Assembly (NCBI RefSeq): GCF_009687885.1
Contig: NZ_BLAF01000020.1
Location: 1 to 58,496 of the forward strand
Source: Acrocarpospora pleiomorpha
GTDB taxonomy: Bacteria > Actinomycetota > Actinomycetes > Streptosporangiales > Streptosporangiaceae
DNA length: 58,496 nucleotides
Direction: 5' to 3'
Below are positions 23,300-31,253 of the stretch, one piece after another. Each line of letters opens with the position of its first letter. Within the stretch, counting starts at the first letter, position 1. A program made the translations under genes and the position numbers. Below the pieces are notes generated by a model that was not told the DNA's origin, made no database searches, and saw only the letters and a list, made by a program, of their open reading frames with translations.

Positions 23300-24528
23300 G
23301 GGGCGGGGGTCGCGACGAGCAGGTCCTTGAGCGGCAGGTCGGCGCGTGCGGCCAGGTCCGCCGGGAGCGGGGTGCGGTTGGCCAGCGCCTTGCGTACGAC
23401 CAGGTAGTCGGCGGTGCGGTTGACCGCGTTGACGGCCAGGAGCTCGCCGCGGCGGTAGTACAGCGCCGCGAACGCCTCGCCGTCCGGGTCGCCGCGCACG
23501 ACGACCTGGTCGTAGCCGTCCGCGACACCGGCGATCTGCAGCTTGAGGTCGTACTGGTCGGACCAGAACCACGGCACGTCCGCGTACGGCCGCGGCTTGC
23601 CGGCCAGCGTCGCGGCGGCGACCCGGGCCTGCGCGATCGCGTTCGGCATCGACTCCAGGCGCACCCGGCCCTCGCCGGTCAGCGGATTCGGCAGCACCGT
23701 GCAGTCACCGGCGGCGACGACGGACGGGTCGCTGGTCCGGGCGAACTCGTCGACGACGATCCCGCCGTCGCAGGCGAGGCCCAGCTGCTCGGCGAGCTCG
23801 GTGCGCGGCACCACGCCGACGCCCGCGACGACCAGGTCGGCGGGCAGCCGGGTGCCGTCGGCGAGGCGGACCCCGGTGACCCGGCCGTGCTCGCCCTCGA
23901 TCCGGGTGAGCTGCGCCCCGAGCAGCACCTCGGCGCCGCGCCTGGCATGGGCGCGCCGGTAGAACTCCGAGACCACGGGGGCCACCGCCCTGGTCATCAG
24001 CCGCGGGGCCGCTTCGACCACGGTGACGTCCCGGCCCTCGGACCGGGCGACCGCCGCGACCTCCAGCCCGATGAAACCGCCGCCGACGACCACGACGTGG
24101 CGGGCCGGGGTGAGGTGATGGCGAAGCAGGGCGGCGTCGGCGAGATCACGCAGATAGCAGACGCCGGTGAGGTCGGAGCCGGGGACGGTGAGCGGCCTCG
24201 CCCGCGCCCCGACGGTCAGAGCGAGGCGGTCGAAGTCGAGCGCGTGCCCCTGGTCGGTGAGCGCGGTACCGCGGCCGATGCGGGTGACGCGTTCCGCGAG
24301 CCGGAGGTCGATCCGCTTGTTCGCGTAGAACGCCTGGTCGCGCAGTTCGAGGGAGGCCGGTTCCGCGGATCCGCCCAGGTAGGTCTTGGACAGCGGGGGA
24401 CGCTGGTACGGCGGTCGCGCCTCGGCGCCGACCAGGGTGATAGGCCCGTCGTAGCCGTGCTCGCGCAGCGAGACCGCCAGCTGCACGCCGGCCTGGCTGG
24501 CGCCGACGACCAGGACACCGGCGGTCAC
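23296..24528 (-). CDS. FAD-dependent ferredoxin reductase
   Basis: The 410-residue protein starts at GTG 24528, overlapping the ferredoxin stop. It has two dinucleotide folds (VLVVGASQAGVQLAVSLREH and VVVVGGGFIGLEVAAVARSE), RPPYQRPPLSKTYL and ARTSDPSVVAAGDCTVLPNP, with a C-terminal oxygenase-reductase domain (PWFWSDQYDLKLQIAGVADG). This is the rhodocoxin/putidaredoxin reductase type. It should pass NAD(P)H electrons to the adjacent ferredoxin for the Rieske oxygenase about 8 kb away in the regulon. Confidence 0.9.
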   Translation of the reverse strand: MTAGVLVVGASQAGVQLAVSLREHGYDGPITLVGAEARPPYQRPPLSKTYLGGSAEPASLELRDQAFYANKRIDLRLAERVTRIGRGTALTDQGHALDFDRLALTVGARARPLTVPGSDLTGVCYLRDLADAALLRHHLTPARHVVVVGGGFIGLEVAAVARSEGRDVTVVEAAPRLMTRAVAPVVSEFYRRAHARRGAEVLLGAQLTRIEGEHGRVTGVRLADGTRLPADLVVAGVGVVPRTELAEQLGLACDGGIVVDEFARTSDPSVVAAGDCTVLPNPLTGEGRVRLESMPNAIAQARVAAATLAGKPRPYADVPWFWSDQYDLKLQIAGVADGYDQVVVRGDPDGEAFAALYYRRGELLAVNAVNRTADYLVVRKALANRTPLPADLAARADLPLKDLLVATPAP

Positions 24529-24848
24529 GGCTGCTCCTTCGGCGTCTCGACGACGAGGCCGTCGAGCGCCTCGGTCACGCTGATCTGGCACGACAACCGG
24601 CTCGTCGGCCGCCGGTCGGAGACGGCGAGGTCGAGCATGTCGTCCTCGAGGTCCCCGGGCGGGCCGACCAGCGGCATGAAGTCCTCGCCCACGTAGACAT
24701 GGCAGGTGGCGCACGAGGTGTTGCCGCCGCACTCCCCGATGATGCCGGGAACGCCGTTGCGGACGGCCGCCGCCATGACCGACTCCCTGACCCGGGCGTT
24801 CGCCGTGTGCCGGGATCCGTCAATGGAAACGAAGGTGACCGTAGGCAC
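24525..24848 (-). CDS. 2Fe-2S ferredoxin (adrenodoxin/rhodocoxin type)
   Basis: The cluster ligands are seen as GECGGNTSCATCHVYV plus LSCQI, with PTVTFVSIDGS at the N-terminus. GTG 24848 (107 residues) is my choice because an AGAGG lies nine bases before it; ATG 24878 is in frame upstream. It is co-transcribed with the overlapping reductase gene and is the expected electron donor of the oxygenase. Confidence 0.85.
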   Translation of the reverse strand: MPTVTFVSIDGSRHTANARVRESVMAAAVRNGVPGIIGECGGNTSCATCHVYVGEDFMPLVGPPGDLEDDMLDLAVSDRRPTSRLSCQISVTEALDGLVVETPKEQP

Positions 24849-24885
24849 TGTCACAGTCCTCTCGCGCTCCGAAACCATATGGCTA

Positions 24886-24898
24886 ATGGACTAACCAT
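24886..24898. promoter_or_regulatory. GntR-type operator 3
   Basis: ATGGACTAACCAT has perfect ATGG/CCAT arms and matches the consensus at 10 of 13 positions. It lies upstream of the ferredoxin gene on the minus strand. Confidence 0.5.
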
Positions 24899-24947
24899 AT
24901 TACCCTAACGGACTCCCAGGCGATAGCGCCTTGCGACGTCTGGTAGA

Positions 24948-24960
24948 ACGGTTATACCAT
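24948..24960. promoter_or_regulatory. GntR-type operator 4
   Basis: On the minus strand this reads ATGGTATAACCGT, 11 of 13 matches to the consensus. It is 39 bp before the start of the bicupin operon. With the site at 24886 it would let the regulator control both divergent units. Confidence 0.55.
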
Positions 24961-24999
24961 TCGTCCAGTTCGATCGAGCTCGCCGCCGGTCGATGAGGA

Positions 25000-25998
25000 A
25001 TGGAGCGGGCATTGGGCAAGAGTGGACGTGTCTTCGTACGCGGACTGACATCGCAGACCTACGGCCTCGGCGAGTTCCGCAGCCGCCAGCTCGCGGTGCA
25101 CCGGGTCCGCGACGACAGCGTCGTCGTGGACGACGCGAAGGTGGGTCACTCCGGTGACAGCGAGAAGAGCCGCACCTGGTGGCGCATCGGCCCAGGCGAC
25201 GAGGAGTTCCTCACCCAGACGATCCAGGTGCACTTCGTGGAGCTGCCGCCGGAATCGTCCAACCACGGCCACGGCCACCAGAACGAGGCCGCCTTCTACA
25301 TCCTCGAAGGGCGCGGCTACGAGATCCACGACGACCAGCGCTACGACTGGGCGAAGGACGACCTCGTCTACGTGCACACCGACTCGGTGCACCGGCACTT
25401 CAACCCCTACCCGGAGCGGGCCGTCGCGCTGGTCGTGAAGGCCAAGTGCACCTGGATGTTCATGGGCTTGATCCAGCAGGGACGCTCCGGGCCGATCGAC
25501 CGCCCGGCGGAGTTCGGCCCGCGCGAGGACTGGTCGCGGATCTGGACGCCGGGCGTGCTGGACCGCAAGAAGGTGATCTCACCCGCCGACACGGTGTGGG
25601 AGGACACCCCGCTGGGCCGGGTCCGCGTCATGGCCTCGCCGGACCGCACCGACGGGCGCATCTTCAGCACCGACGCCTTCGAGCTGGACATCCCCGCCGG
25701 CGGCCGCAGCGGCAAGTACTGGAAGATGGCCGACGAGGTGTACTACGTCCTGGACGGCTCCGGCTACGCCCTGCAGTGGGAGGTCGAGGCCGAGATCGCG
25801 GAGAAGTACTACGCCCGCGTCGCGCTGGAGCCCAAGCGGTACGAGATCATCCGCGGCGACACGCTGTACGTCCCGCAGAACCACGTCTGCCAGCTGTTCG
25901 CCGCCGACGGCACCCCCCTGCGGCTGTTCAACGCGCAGAACCGCGTGTTCAAGCACCTCGGCTACGACACCGTCCACTACTTCGAGCCGGCCTCGTGA
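25000..25998 (+). CDS. bicupin protein (gentisate-dioxygenase-like fold)
   Basis: The 332-residue protein has two cupin domains. The N-terminal one has a full metal set (NHGHGHQNEAAFYILEGRGY, then HTDSVHRHFN). The C-terminal one (SGKYWKMADEVYYVLDGSGY) lacks the HxH pair, as in gentisate and hydroxynaphthoate dioxygenases, where only one domain binds iron. Ring cleavage or a related dioxygenation is a reasonable guess. The start could also be TTG 25012, which has a better-spaced GGAG. It opens a five-gene operon with overlapping stops and starts. Confidence 0.7.
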   Translation: MERALGKSGRVFVRGLTSQTYGLGEFRSRQLAVHRVRDDSVVVDDAKVGHSGDSEKSRTWWRIGPGDEEFLTQTIQVHFVELPPESSNHGHGHQNEAAFYILEGRGYEIHDDQRYDWAKDDLVYVHTDSVHRHFNPYPERAVALVVKAKCTWMFMGLIQQGRSGPIDRPAEFGPREDWSRIWTPGVLDRKKVISPADTVWEDTPLGRVRVMASPDRTDGRIFSTDAFELDIPAGGRSGKYWKMADEVYYVLDGSGYALQWEVEAEIAEKYYARVALEPKRYEIIRGDTLYVPQNHVCQLFAADGTPLRLFNAQNRVFKHLGYDTVHYFEPAS

Positions 25999-27062
25999 AG
26001 GCCAGGACCACCACCGGAGTCAGCCACTACGAGGTGCAGAAGACGCGCCGGGCGAAGTTCATCGAGGACTGGCGGGACAACCGCCGCGACGTGGTGTCCC
26101 TCGCCGACGTCACCCTGCACGACAGTGCGCGCGGCAGCCGAATCGGCGTGTACGTCGGAGTCGACGGCGACCGTCCCACCCGGACCATGGACGCCCTCGC
26201 CCACGAGTTCGCGGAAGGCACCGTCACCACCATTCACCGGCACTCGTGGGACGCAATGGTCCTCGTCGTCGCCGGCTGGGGATGGACGGAGATCGACGGG
26301 CAGCGCGTCGAGTGGGGGCCCGGCGACTCGCTGCACATCCCCGCCTGGGCCTGGCACCGCACCGGCAACGACGGCTCCGCGACCGCGCGTTACCTCACCT
26401 TCTCCAGCGAGCCGCTGCTCGCCACCATGGGCATGTCGATCGTGGAGGACGCCGGGCACACCCCGTACCGGGACCTGGTGCCGAGGCCCGAGTTCACCGC
26501 GCACCTGGACGGGGATGACCCGTACGCACGGCGGGTGCGACGCCTCGGCCGCGAGCAGGCCACCCGCCGCGCCGGGCGGCTGCACACCAGCTGGGACGAT
26601 CTCGAACTCGTCAACACCCCGCGCGGCACGCGCACCACCTTCCTGCTCGACCGCGCCATCGGCTACCAGGCGTCCGGCATCACCATGGCCATGTTCGAGA
26701 TCGCCCCGCGGCGCGGCCAGTCCATGCACCGCCACCCCGGCGAGGCCTGGCTGTACGTCCTGGACGGTCACGGCCACACCTACCTGGGCACCGAGCCGGA
26801 AGGCGGCACGGTGCACCCGTGGCGGAAGGGGGACCTGATCGTCGTCGACCACTTCCTGTGGCACCAGCACTTCAACGACGACCCGGAACGCACCGCGAAG
26901 GTGGTGCGGATCCACATGTTCGACAGCCTGCTGGAAACGATGCGGGCGCTGTGCGACCCGCTCGTGCTCTTCGAGGAGCCGCCGACGCACATCCGCGACC
27001 GGCAGGCAGGCGACCCGGGCACCGTGGACTGGCCGACGCCGCACCGCCCCAGCTGGCCGTGA
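25995..27062 (+). CDS. second bicupin protein (gentisate-dioxygenase-like)
   Basis: The 355-residue protein starts at GTG 25995, overlapping the previous stop (GTGA). Cupin 1 has TTIHRHSWDAMVLVVAG and AWAWHRTGN; cupin 2 has SMHRHPGEAWLYVLDGHGH and FLWHQHFND, with a complete HxH-x3-E set. It differs from the first bicupin in which domain holds the complete motif, so the two may act on different substrates or form a heteromer. The WHQHFN stretch recurs in the cupin at 39435. Confidence 0.7.
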   Translation: MKARTTTGVSHYEVQKTRRAKFIEDWRDNRRDVVSLADVTLHDSARGSRIGVYVGVDGDRPTRTMDALAHEFAEGTVTTIHRHSWDAMVLVVAGWGWTEIDGQRVEWGPGDSLHIPAWAWHRTGNDGSATARYLTFSSEPLLATMGMSIVEDAGHTPYRDLVPRPEFTAHLDGDDPYARRVRRLGREQATRRAGRLHTSWDDLELVNTPRGTRTTFLLDRAIGYQASGITMAMFEIAPRRGQSMHRHPGEAWLYVLDGHGHTYLGTEPEGGTVHPWRKGDLIVVDHFLWHQHFNDDPERTAKVVRIHMFDSLLETMRALCDPLVLFEEPPTHIRDRQAGDPGTVDWPTPHRPSWP

Positions 27063-27982
27063 CCGTGGCCGACCTCCTGCCGCCGGGCATCAGCGGCATC
27101 CACGTCCTGCCCGCCGACCACCACGACGGCCCCTGGGACTCGATGATCGTCCCACCGGGGACGAAGGAGCGCTTGCTCGGCACGGCTGTCCTCGTGCTGC
27201 GCCACGGGCGGGCGCTGCGCTCGCTGTCCGGGCCGCCGCACGGCCTGGTGGTCCTGTCGGGGCCGCCCGGCACCGGCAAGACCACCCTGTGCCAGGGCCT
27301 GGCCCAGGCGGCGGCGGCCGCGGTCGCCGCGCGTGGCACCACCACGTTCGTGGAGCTCGACCCGCACGCTTTCCCCGGCGAGATGCTCGGCGAGAGCCAG
27401 CGCGCCGTCCGGCGGCTGTTCACCGAGACCCTGCCAGAACTCGCCGCCCGCCGCCCGCACACCGTGGTGCTCGTCGACGAGGTCGAAGCCCTCGCGGTAC
27501 GCCGGAGCGCCGCCTCCTTCGAGACCAACCCGGTCGACGTGCACCGCGCCACCGACGCCGTCCTGGCCGGCCTCGACCTGCTCCGCGACGCGTGCCCGCA
27601 CCTGCTACTGCTCGCCACCACCAACCTCACCGGGGCCGTCGACGAGGCGTTCCTGTCCCGCGCCGACCTGGTACTGGAGCTGGACCTGCCTGACACCGAC
27701 GTCCTCGCCCGCATCGTCGCCTCGTCGCTGGCCGAACTCGCCACTCTCTGGCCGGGGTTGCGGCCGCTGGCCGAGGACACGCCATTGCACGCCAAACTCG
27801 CCACCGCCTGCGCGGGCTTCGACGGCCGCCGGATGCGCAAGACCGTCCTCGCCGCCGTGGCACAACGGCCCGAACTGGCCGCCGACCCCGAACGCCTGAC
27901 GGCCGATGACCTCCTGGCCGCCGTCGATGCCGCCGTCGATGTCGCCGTCGATGTCGCCGCCATCCCGGCGGTGACAGCATGA
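27059..27982 (+). CDS. TRIP13/Pch2-like AAA+ ATPase
   Basis: The 307-residue protein starts at GTG 27059 and overlaps the bicupin stop by 4 bp. It has Walker A GPPGTGKT (68-75) followed by TLCQGLAQ, Walker B VVLVDEVEAL (136-145), sensor-1 LLLLATTN and FLSRADLVLEL. A preceding WDSMIVPPGTKERLL element is the pattern of TRIP13/Pch2-type remodellers. No HORMA-domain or nucleotidyltransferase gene is near, so it is not an anti-phage CBASS module here. Its place between cupin and ThDP enzymes suggests an enzyme remodelling or activation role in this pathway (inference). Confidence 0.75.
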   Translation: MTVADLLPPGISGIHVLPADHHDGPWDSMIVPPGTKERLLGTAVLVLRHGRALRSLSGPPHGLVVLSGPPGTGKTTLCQGLAQAAAAAVAARGTTTFVELDPHAFPGEMLGESQRAVRRLFTETLPELAARRPHTVVLVDEVEALAVRRSAASFETNPVDVHRATDAVLAGLDLLRDACPHLLLLATTNLTGAVDEAFLSRADLVLELDLPDTDVLARIVASSLAELATLWPGLRPLAEDTPLHAKLATACAGFDGRRMRKTVLAAVAQRPELAADPERLTADDLLAAVDAAVDVAVDVAAIPAVTA

Positions 27983-29754
27983 ATCCCGACGTGGAACGGC
28001 CGGAGGGACTGTCGCCGACGCGGGGGCTTCCCGCGTGGGGCAGTGACCTCGTCGTCGACCTGCTGCACACCCTGGATGTGCCGTACCTGCCGATGAATCC
28101 CGGTTCGTCGTTCCGGGGCCTGCACGACTCGGTGGTCAACCACGGCGGCAACCGGAGCCCGCAGCTGCTGCTGTGCCTGCACGAGGAGATCGCGGTCTCG
28201 CTCGCCCACGGCTGGTCCAAGGCCACCGGACGGCTCGGCGTGGCTGCCGTGCACGACCTCGTCGGATTGATGCACGCCTCGATGGCCGTCTACAACGCCT
28301 GGTGTGACCGCACGCCGCTGCTGCTGCTCGGCGGCAGCGGCCCGGCCGACCCGGCGCTGCGCCGCGCCATCGACTGGAGCCACTCGGCCACCACCCAGGC
28401 GCAGCTGGTCCGCGACTTCGTGGTCTGGGACGCCGAACCCGCCACTGCCGGCGCGTTCGCCGCCGACCTGCTGCGGGCCCGGCAACGGGCGCTGTCGGCG
28501 CCGCGCGGACCGGCGTACGTCTCGCTCGACGCCGGTGGACAGGAGGAACGACTCGATGTGGTTCCACCCCTTCCCGACCCCCGCGCTTTCGTTCCCGCGC
28601 CTGCCTTCGGACCGGATCCGGCCATCCTGGAGGAGGCGGTGAACGCCCTGGCCGCCGCCGAGCGCCCGGTCGTGATCGCTGGGCGCGTCGCGCTGGACCC
28701 GGCTGCGACCCCGCTGCTGGCCGCGCTTGTGGAGTTGCTCGGCGCGGCCTATCACGATGACCGCAACGTGGCCGCGCTCCCCACCGCCCACCCGCAGAAC
28801 TGCACGGGTGATCGGGGCGTCATCGGCGAGGCCGACGTCGTCCTCGCCGTCGATGTCGTCGACCCGGCCGCGATACTGAACCCGCGCCCGCGCGGCCCGC
28901 GCCGCGACTGTCCCGAACACTCGGCGGACGCCCGGGTGGTCATCGACCTGTCCCACGGTGACCTCGGCCTGCGTTCCTGGAGCAACGCCGGGGCAGCGCA
29001 GTACCCGCGCGACATCGCGCTGCTCAGCGATCCGCTGCTCGGCCTGCGGATGCTGCTGGACGCGCTCGCCGACCGGGTGAAACCGGTCGCCGCCACGGCC
29101 CGCCGCGAGGTCGTGCGCGAGCGCGCGGCCCGGCTTCGACGGCGGCAGCGCGAGGCCGTCGAGGCTCGCTGGGCGGACCGGCGCATCTCTCCGGCCCGGC
29201 TCGTCGGCGAGGTCTGGCAGGCGGTCCGCGACGCCGATCACCTGCTGTGCCTGCGCAACACCCGGACCTGGCCGGAAGGGCTCTGGCAGCTGCCGGGCGC
29301 CGGTTCCTACCTCGGCCACTCGGGGGGCGGCGGCGTCGGTTACGGGCCGGGGGCGCTGATCGGGGGAGCGCTCGCTGCCCGCGACCGGGGCCAGCTCGCC
29401 GTCGGCATCATCGGCGACGGCGACCTGCTGATGGCCGCCGGTGCGCTGTGGACCGCCGTCCACTACCGGATACCGGCCCTCATCGTGGTCAACGACAACA
29501 GCTCCTTCTACAACGACGAGCCGCACCAGGCGGAGGTGGCGAACGAGCGTGGCCGCCCGGCTGAGAACAGCTGGATCGGCATGCGCATCGCGGACCCGGC
29601 CGTCGACATCGCCGCGCTTGCCCGCTCGTACGGCTGCTGGGCGGCAGGCCCCGTCGAGGATCCCGACCAGCTGAGCTCGGCGCTGCGGAACGCCCTCGCG
29701 GCGGTCCGCGACGGCGCGACCGCAGTGGTCCACGCCCGGGTGGCTCCCCGATGA
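27979..29754 (+). CDS. ThDP-dependent enzyme A (benzoylformate decarboxylase/acetolactate synthase fold)
   Basis: The 591-residue protein has the catalytic Glu in LLLCLHEEIAVSLAHGWSKA, a central domain (AAAERPVVIAGRVALD) and a diphosphate-binding motif GIIGDGDLLMAAGALW followed by VVNDNSSFYND. The ATG overlaps the ATPase stop. It is a paralogue of the enzyme at 31250; they share NPGSSFRGLHDS and HDLVGL. Decarboxylation of an aromatic or short 2-oxo acid to an aldehyde, then oxidised by the dehydrogenase encoded between them, is a sensible prediction. Confidence 0.8.
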   Translation: MNPDVERPEGLSPTRGLPAWGSDLVVDLLHTLDVPYLPMNPGSSFRGLHDSVVNHGGNRSPQLLLCLHEEIAVSLAHGWSKATGRLGVAAVHDLVGLMHASMAVYNAWCDRTPLLLLGGSGPADPALRRAIDWSHSATTQAQLVRDFVVWDAEPATAGAFAADLLRARQRALSAPRGPAYVSLDAGGQEERLDVVPPLPDPRAFVPAPAFGPDPAILEEAVNALAAAERPVVIAGRVALDPAATPLLAALVELLGAAYHDDRNVAALPTAHPQNCTGDRGVIGEADVVLAVDVVDPAAILNPRPRGPRRDCPEHSADARVVIDLSHGDLGLRSWSNAGAAQYPRDIALLSDPLLGLRMLLDALADRVKPVAATARREVVRERAARLRRRQREAVEARWADRRISPARLVGEVWQAVRDADHLLCLRNTRTWPEGLWQLPGAGSYLGHSGGGGVGYGPGALIGGALAARDRGQLAVGIIGDGDLLMAAGALWTAVHYRIPALIVVNDNSSFYNDEPHQAEVANERGRPAENSWIGMRIADPAVDIAALARSYGCWAAGPVEDPDQLSSALRNALAAVRDGATAVVHARVAPR

Positions 29755-29807
29755 GCCCGGCCGAGCCTGGCCCGGCGTCGGGAGGTCCCGCATTGGGAGG
29801 TTCCGTG

Positions 29808-31253
29808 ATGAACGATGTGCCGCACCGCCTGATGTTCGTCGGCGGCGCCTGGGTCGATGCCGCGGCCGGTGGCCGGATCGAGGCCGTGGACCCGACCAGC
29901 GAGGAGCTCATCGCGACCGTTCCCGCCTCCGGCGCGGCGGACGCCGAGGCGGCCGTGGACGCCGCCCGCGCGGTCGCTCCCGGCTGGCGCGACCTCGGCT
30001 GGGCGCGCCGCAGTGCCCTGCTGCGGGAACTGGCCCGTCGCATCGACGCCGACGCGGAGTGGCTGGCACGCGTCGACGTCCGCGACGCCGGGCTGCCGCT
30101 GTCCGGCGCGCGCGGCGACGTGACCGGCGCGGTCGCCACGATCGGCTACTACGCCGGGCTGGCGCCCGAAGCCCGGGGCAGCACCGCTCCGCCCGCACCG
30201 GACACGCTGTCCTACACGGTGCGCGAGCCGTACGGGGTGGTGGCCAGGATCGTGCCGTTCAACCATCCGTTCAAGTTCGCCGCGGGCAAGATCGCCGCAC
30301 CGCTCGCCACCGGTAACACGGTCGTGCTCAAGCCGGGGGAGCAGTCGTCGCTGTCCGCGCTGGAACTCGCCCGGATCGCCGCCGACGTGCTTCCCCCGGG
30401 CGTGCTCAATGTGATCACCGGCACCGGCACGGCGGCGGGCGCGGCTCTGGTCGCCCACCCTGACGTGCACCGGATCGCCTTCACCGGCTCGGTCCCCTCC
30501 GGTCGCGCGGTGCTCCGCGGCGCGGCGGAGGGGATCAAGCACGTCACCGTCGAACTCGGCGGCAAGAACCCGATCATCGTCTTCCCCGACGTCGACGTCG
30601 ACCGGGCCGCCGCGGCCGCGATCGCCGGGATGAACATCGCCCGGTGCACCGGGCAGTCCTGCGGCTCCACCTCCCGCCTGTACGTGCACGCCGACATCGC
30701 CGGGCGGTTCCAGGACGCGCTCGTCGAAGGACTGGCCCGACTGCGTATCGGCGACCCGATGGAGGAGGACACCCAGGTCGGGCCGCTCGCCTTCCGCGCC
30801 CACCACGACCGGGTCATGGGCTACCTCGACACGGCACGCCGGGAGGGCGCGACCGTCGCGTACGGCGGCGGTCGCCCGGCCGGTCGCCCGCGCGGCTTCT
30901 TCGTCGAACCCACCCTGCTCACCGACCTCGACGACACCATGACCGTCGTCCGGGAGGAGATCTTCGGGCCGGTCATGTCGCTGCTCACCTGGCGCGACGT
31001 CGACGACGTGATACGCCGCGCGAACGACACGCCGCTCGGCCTGACCGCCAACGTCTGGACCCGGGACGTGTCGGCCGCGCACCGCACCGCGGCCGCCCTG
31101 GAGGCGGGCTACGTCTACGTCAACGGCACCGGCAGGCGCCCGACCGGCACCCCGTTCGGCGGCTGGAAGAGCAGCGGCCTGGGCAAGGAGAACAGCTTGG
31201 AGGAACTCGTGTCCTACACCCGCGAGAAGACCGTGACGGTGACCCTGTGGTGA
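29808..31253 (+). CDS. NAD(P)-dependent aldehyde dehydrogenase
   Basis: The product has the family features: VPFNHPFKFAAGKIAAPLAT, FTGSVPSGRAVL, the catalytic Glu in VTVELGGKNP, the catalytic Cys in CTGQSCGSTSRLYVH, EEIFGPVMSLLTW and TPFGGWKSSGLGKEN. I chose ATG 29808 (481 residues), with GGGAGG at a good distance; ATG 29751 overlaps the previous stop and is possible. Set between two ThDP enzymes, it probably oxidises the aldehyde they release. Confidence 0.9.
   Translation: MNDVPHRLMFVGGAWVDAAAGGRIEAVDPTSEELIATVPASGAADAEAAVDAARAVAPGWRDLGWARRSALLRELARRIDADAEWLARVDVRDAGLPLSGARGDVTGAVATIGYYAGLAPEARGSTAPPAPDTLSYTVREPYGVVARIVPFNHPFKFAAGKIAAPLATGNTVVLKPGEQSSLSALELARIAADVLPPGVLNVITGTGTAAGAALVAHPDVHRIAFTGSVPSGRAVLRGAAEGIKHVTVELGGKNPIIVFPDVDVDRAAAAAIAGMNIARCTGQSCGSTSRLYVHADIAGRFQDALVEGLARLRIGDPMEEDTQVGPLAFRAHHDRVMGYLDTARREGATVAYGGGRPAGRPRGFFVEPTLLTDLDDTMTVVREEIFGPVMSLLTWRDVDDVIRRANDTPLGLTANVWTRDVSAAHRTAAALEAGYVYVNGTGRRPTGTPFGGWKSSGLGKENSLEELVSYTREKTVTVTLW

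Noticed and set aside
27059..27982. TRIP13-like ATPase as part of a CBASS anti-phage system
   Set aside because: No CD-NTase, HORMA-domain or effector gene is nearby, and the gene is embedded by overlaps in a metabolic operon.
26872..29793. Very long open frame (973 codons) antisense to the bicupin, ATPase and ThDP genes
   Set aside because: It is low-complexity, Arg/Gly/Ala/Pro-rich and matches no family, while the plus strand has clear domains. Such frames are a by-product of high GC at third positions. The same applies to long antisense frames at 19453-21564, 31214-33475, 15409-16566 and 35715-37400.
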